17,446 nucleotides of DNA from an uncultured Collinsella sp. (lineage in GTDB: Bacteria; Actinomycetota; Coriobacteriia; Coriobacteriales; Coriobacteriaceae): NCBI GenBank assembly GCA_902494605.1, contig CABUUG010000026.1:1-17446 (forward strand). Reading direction: 5' to 3'. The notes under the pieces are model-generated. The model ran no database searches. It was not told the DNA's origin and saw nothing but the letters and a program-made list of their open reading frames with translations. This document shows positions 14,054 to 17,446 of this stretch, piece by piece (the stretch's first letter is position 1; each line of letters starts with the position of its first letter). Position numbers and translations under genes: made by a program.

Positions 14054-14089
14054 AGTGTAGTGAAAACCCTACAACGATTGTAGAGTCAA
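14054..14089 (-). promoter_or_regulatory. MATE gene promoter with MerR-type dyad
   Basis: Read on the minus strand, TTGACT (14084-14089) is followed by ACTCTACAA-TCG-TTGTAGGGT (14066-14086), a 9+9 dyad with one mismatch overlapping the -35 end. A long spacer to TTCACT or TACACT follows. Dyads inside an over-long spacer are typical of promoters controlled by MerR-family activators. No MerR gene is in the window. Confidence 0.45.
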
Positions 14090-14189
14090 GGTTTGTGTTG
14101 GCGGTGGGGCGAAAAAGTCACGCTCGCGTTCATTTCTAATTGAATACGGACGTGCGCCCTGTGAGCATGGCGCCTGCACTAGCCTTGCA

Positions 14190-14236
14190 GAAATCGATTT
14201 CGGAACACTTGACACCGCCGCACGGCGCGCCATAAT
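14190..14236 (+). promoter_or_regulatory. Promoter of the ABC exporter operon
   Basis: A perfect -35 TTGACA (14209-14214) and a -10 CATAAT (14231-14236, one mismatch) are 16 bp apart; TAATAC two bases on gives 18. Just upstream is a 12-bp palindrome GAAATCGATTTC (14190-14201), a possible regulator site. The leader to the GTG start is about 35 nt. The rest of the 261-bp divergent intergenic region (14090-14189) shows nothing clear. Confidence 0.7.
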
Positions 14237-14277
14237 ACGTGGGTTTGCGAACAACGTTTGATGGGGGATGAACCTGC

Positions 14278-16107
14278 GTGCGCAATCTCAAGATTCTGTT
14301 TTCCTATCTGGGGGCATACCGCCGCGATGCCATACTCGGCGTGTTCTTTGTGACTGCTGAGACGGCGCTCGAGCTGTTTATCCCGGTCATCATGGCAAAT
14401 ATCATCGATGTGGGCGTGCCCGCGGGCGACATCAACTACATGCTGTTGCAGGGTACGTATATGTTGGTATGCGCCGCATTTTCGCTGGTACTTGGCTTGG
14501 GCTATGCACGCACGTCTGCTCGCGTCGCCTCGGGGCTGGGCGCTAACCTGCGCGAGGCCGAGTATCGCAAGATCCAGACGCTCGCTTTTGGCAATCTGGA
14601 CAACTACGACGCCAGCTCGCTCGTCACTCGCATGACCACCGACATCACCGTGATTCAAAACGCCGTAGGTAACGGCTTCCGCCCCATGGTGCGCGGGCCG
14701 GTAAATCTGGTCATGGGCTTCGTCTACGCTTTTGCGCTCTCGCGCGAGCTCGCGGCGGTCTTTGCCGTCATTCTGCCGATGCTCGCCATCGTGCTCGGTA
14801 TCATTACCGTGCGTGTGAGCCCGCTCTACCGCCAACTCCAGACCTCGATGGACCACCTCAACGGCGTGGTGCAAGAGGACCTTACCGCCGTGCGCGCCGT
14901 GAAGGCTTACGTGCGCGCTGAGCACGAGGAGGCCAAGTTCGACACCGTCAATACCGAGCTCGCGCGCACTGCGACAAAGACCTTTGGCAGCGCGGTGCTC
15001 AACCTGCCGGTGTTTCAGCTGTCGATGTACGTGGCTGCGCTCTCCATCCTGTGGATTGGCGGCCGCATGATTCTCGCCGGCAAGTTGGGTGTAGGCTCTC
15101 TCACGGGCTTTATGAGCTACGTGCTGCTGATCATGAATTCGCTCATGATGATTTCCAACGTGTTTTTGCTGCTCACGCGCGCTCTTACGAGTGTGGGCCG
15201 TATCGCCGAGGTGCTCGATGAGGAGCCCTTTATCGCCAACCCCGCGGGAGACCTCGCGATTGCGGCGCCAGCGGACGGCAGTATCGAGTTTCGCGACGTT
15301 TCCTTTAAATACCGCGCGGATGCAGCCGAGGATGTGCTCGAGCATATCGACCTTCGCATCGAGAGCGGCTCGACGGTGGGCATCCTCGGCGGCACGGGCT
15401 CGGGCAAGAGTTCGCTTGTGCAGCTGATTGCGCGCCTGTACGACGCCACTGAGGGCACCGTGCTTGTGGGCGGACACGACGTGCGCGACTACGACCTCGC
15501 GACCTTACGCGATGCCGTGGGCATTGTGCTGCAAAAGAATGTGCTGTTCACGGGCACCGTGCGCGAGAACCTGCAGTGGGGTAATCCGCAGGCGTCGGAC
15601 GATGAGCTCCTCGCGGCTTGCCGCGCGGCGTGCGTGGACGAGTTCCTTGATCGCATCGGCGGACTCGACGGCGAGTTGGGCCAAGGCGGCGCCGGTGTCT
15701 CGGGTGGCCAGAAGCAGCGCCTGTGCATCGCACGCACACTGCTCAAGCATCCGCGCGTGCTCATTTTTGATGACTCCACCAGCGCGGTCGATATGGCGAC
15801 CGACGCTAAGATTCGCGAGCACATCGCTCGGATTCCCAATACGACCGTGCTCATCATCGCCCAGCGCATCGCGAGCGTCATGGATGCCGATCGCATTGTG
15901 GTGTTGGATGACGGTCGTGTCCACGGCGTGGGCACGCACGAGGAACTGCTGGCGGGCGACAACATATACCAGGAGATTTACGCCTCGCAGATGGAGTTTG
16001 CGGGGAACACGGACGCCAGCGACGGCGGCGACGATGGCTGCGCGAATGATCCGTTTTCCTCCGTTCCCAGCGGATCGCCCTTGGAAGGGGGTGAGCGCCA
16101 TGCCTAA
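14278..16107 (+). CDS. Heterodimeric ABC exporter, subunit with degenerate catalytic site
   Basis: A 609-residue half-transporter with a six-helix exporter domain (about 1-310) fused to an ATPase (about 335-580). Walker A is GGTGSGKS (371-378), the signature is VSGGQ (474-478), and Walker B ends IFDDS. The catalytic Glu is Asp499 and the switch His is Gln529 (IIAQRI). These changes mark the non-catalytic partner in heterodimers such as TM287/288 or BmrCD, so a second, canonical half is expected and indeed follows. A Gly/Ser/Asp-rich tail of about 40 residues ends the protein. The GTG start has GGGGGAT upstream and is the only in-frame choice near the promoter. Its stop overlaps the next start by 8 nt. 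The substrate is unknown; lipid or drug export is usual. Confidence 0.92.
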   Translation: MRNLKILFSYLGAYRRDAILGVFFVTAETALELFIPVIMANIIDVGVPAGDINYMLLQGTYMLVCAAFSLVLGLGYARTSARVASGLGANLREAEYRKIQTLAFGNLDNYDASSLVTRMTTDITVIQNAVGNGFRPMVRGPVNLVMGFVYAFALSRELAAVFAVILPMLAIVLGIITVRVSPLYRQLQTSMDHLNGVVQEDLTAVRAVKAYVRAEHEEAKFDTVNTELARTATKTFGSAVLNLPVFQLSMYVAALSILWIGGRMILAGKLGVGSLTGFMSYVLLIMNSLMMISNVFLLLTRALTSVGRIAEVLDEEPFIANPAGDLAIAAPADGSIEFRDVSFKYRADAAEDVLEHIDLRIESGSTVGILGGTGSGKSSLVQLIARLYDATEGTVLVGGHDVRDYDLATLRDAVGIVLQKNVLFTGTVRENLQWGNPQASDDELLAACRAACVDEFLDRIGGLDGELGQGGAGVSGGQKQRLCIARTLLKHPRVLIFDDSTSAVDMATDAKIREHIARIPNTTVLIIAQRIASVMDADRIVVLDDGRVHGVGTHEELLAGDNIYQEIYASQMEFAGNTDASDGGDDGCANDPFSSVPSGSPLEGGERHA

Positions 16108-17446
16108 GACCGCAGCCCAAGCACGCCCGGCCGACCTCAAGCGCACGGTGCGCCGCCTGCTCTCCTACATGGGGCATGCCAAGTTCTCGTTGCTCGCGGT
16201 GGGCGTGCTCGCCTCCGTCGCCGCCATCGCGAGCCTCGCCGGCACCTACATGGTGCGCCCCATCGTTAACGGTTTGGCTACGGGCGGGGAGGAACTGCTC
16301 GCCAAGCAGGTCATCCTGACGGCGATCATCTACGCCGCGGGCGTGCTTTCGGCCCTGGGCTACTCGCAGATCATGGTGCGCGCGGCCCAACGCGTGGTGT
16401 CCGATATTCGCCGCGACCTGTTCGCGCACATCCAGACGCTGCCGCTCAGTTATTTTGACAGCACGCGCTCGGGCGACATCATGAGCTTTTTCACCAATGA
16501 CGTCGACACCGTCTCCGAGGCGCTCAACAACAGCTTTGCCAACGTGATTCAGGCCGCCATTCAGGTTGTGGGCACCACGGCTATGCTCATCATCCTTAAC
16601 TGGCAGCTCACGATTATCACACTCGTGTGCGATGCGGCCATTGTGCTGTATGCGCGCTACTCGGGCGCGCGCTCTAAGCGTTTCTTTGCTGCCCAGCAGG
16701 CATCGCTTGGCGACCTGGACGGATACGTCGAAGAGATGGTCTCGGGCCAAAAGGTCATCAAGGTCTTTAACCGCGAGGCGGCGAATGTCGCCGGCTTCAC
16801 CTGCCGCAACGACGAGCTTCGCCGCACCGGCACCGCCGCCGTGAGCTATGCCAACTCCATGGTGCCCATGACCGTGGTGATTGGCTACGTCAACTATGCC
16901 ATCGTCGCCGTGGCGGGCGGCATGCTCTGCATCAAGGGACTCGCCGACGTGGGCGCGCTCGCGAGCTACCTGGTCTTTGTGCGCCAGGCGGCCATGCCCA
17001 TCAACCAGTTTACGCAGCTGGGCAACTTCTTGCTCAACGCGTTGGCCGGTGCCGAGCGCCTGTTTGCGGCTATGGACCTTGAGCCCGAGGTGGACGAGGG
17101 CTGCGTGGAGCTGGTGCAGACGGGCGACGCCGCGTGGGCGTGGAAGATTCCCGAGGGCCAGGGCGTGGGCGCGTACGGGCACTTGCATGACGTGGCAGCC
17201 GTTGATGAGTCGGGCCGCGCGGTGGCCGCCGACGGCATCGAGCTCACGTGCGGCTTGGTCCCGCTTGCCGGCGACGTGCGCTTCCATGCCGTGGACTTTT
17301 CCTACGTGCCGGGCGCCCGCGTGCTCACGGACCTCAACCTGTTTGCCAAGCCGGGGCAAAAGATTGCGTTTGTGGGCTCCACGGGCGCCGGCAAGACGAC
17401 CATCACCAACCTCATCAACCGCTTCTACGAGGTCGATGACGGCGAG
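16100..17446 (+). CDS. Heterodimeric ABC exporter, second subunit (partial, runs off the right edge)
   Basis: 449 codons are open to the window end without a stop. The start ATG overlaps the previous stop (ATGCCTAA), indicating translational coupling, and GGAAGGGGGTGAG precedes it. The six-helix domain includes LPLSYFDSTRSGDIMSFFTN and VEEMVSGQKVIKVFNREA, both typical of exporter half-transporters such as TM288/YfiC. The ATPase begins near residue 385 and shows Walker A GSTGAGKT (426-433). The signature, Walker B and switch residues lie beyond the window. Between the two domains are about 60 extra residues (roughly 335-390), found in some members of this group. It is presumably the catalytically competent partner, which cannot be checked here. 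Confidence 0.92.
   Translation, partial: MPKTAAQARPADLKRTVRRLLSYMGHAKFSLLAVGVLASVAAIASLAGTYMVRPIVNGLATGGEELLAKQVILTAIIYAAGVLSALGYSQIMVRAAQRVVSDIRRDLFAHIQTLPLSYFDSTRSGDIMSFFTNDVDTVSEALNNSFANVIQAAIQVVGTTAMLIILNWQLTIITLVCDAAIVLYARYSGARSKRFFAAQQASLGDLDGYVEEMVSGQKVIKVFNREAANVAGFTCRNDELRRTGTAAVSYANSMVPMTVVIGYVNYAIVAVAGGMLCIKGLADVGALASYLVFVRQAAMPINQFTQLGNFLLNALAGAERLFAAMDLEPEVDEGCVELVQTGDAAWAWKIPEGQGVGAYGHLHDVAAVDESGRAVAADGIELTCGLVPLAGDVRFHAVDFSYVPGARVLTDLNLFAKPGQKIAFVGSTGAGKTTITNLINRFYEVDDGE

Noticed and set aside
15878..17359. 493-codon open frame antisense to the ABC exporter genes
   Set aside because: Same cause: it mirrors two real exporter subunits, and its His/Arg/Ala-rich product has no family features.

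Overview
The window looks like a chromosomal segment of a GC-rich actinobacterium of the Coriobacteriia, probably Collinsella or a close relative. That placement is an inference. It rests on the high GC of most genes, an actinobacterial GlnR-type response regulator beside a glutamine synthetase homologue, and the general gene set. No rRNA, tRNA or CRISPR array was seen.

Left part (1-4130): an Old-Yellow-Enzyme-type flavin/Fe-S oxidoreductase, then a GntR/FCD-family regulator and a LacI-family regulator, all on the plus strand. The oxidoreductase and the GntR gene share a near-identical 17-bp sequence upstream, so they may be co-regulated.

Nitrogen block (4131-6314): a type I glutamine synthetase homologue and, 50 nt later, an OmpR-type atypical response regulator resembling GlnR. 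The synthetase lacks several residues that bind the catalytic metals, and a GlnR-box-like sequence lies in its promoter region. Together they read as a nitrogen-sensing or regulatory operon rather than a plain biosynthetic one. This is the most interesting pair in the window.

Middle (6315-12535): a membrane-anchored HtrA protease with a hairpin in its leader, a strong terminator, and a roughly 200-bp element bounded by perfect 29-bp inverted repeats. Then comes ligA (NAD-dependent DNA ligase). From about position 10,000, inside ligA, base composition drops from near 70% to 40-50% GC. The AT-richer stretch covers the 3' end of ligA, a DEDDh exonuclease with a BRCT domain, and a Phd/YefM-RelE/ParE toxin-antitoxin pair with a perfect palindromic operator. 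It ends at a 19-bp perfect hairpin at about 12,531-12,576. It looks like an acquired segment that replaced the end of ligA.

Right part (12,572-17,446): a short orphan C-terminal coding tail and a MATE efflux pump on the minus strand, with a MerR-type operator-like dyad ahead of the pump. Divergently, a two-gene heterodimeric ABC exporter starts from a near-consensus promoter. Its second gene runs off the right edge.
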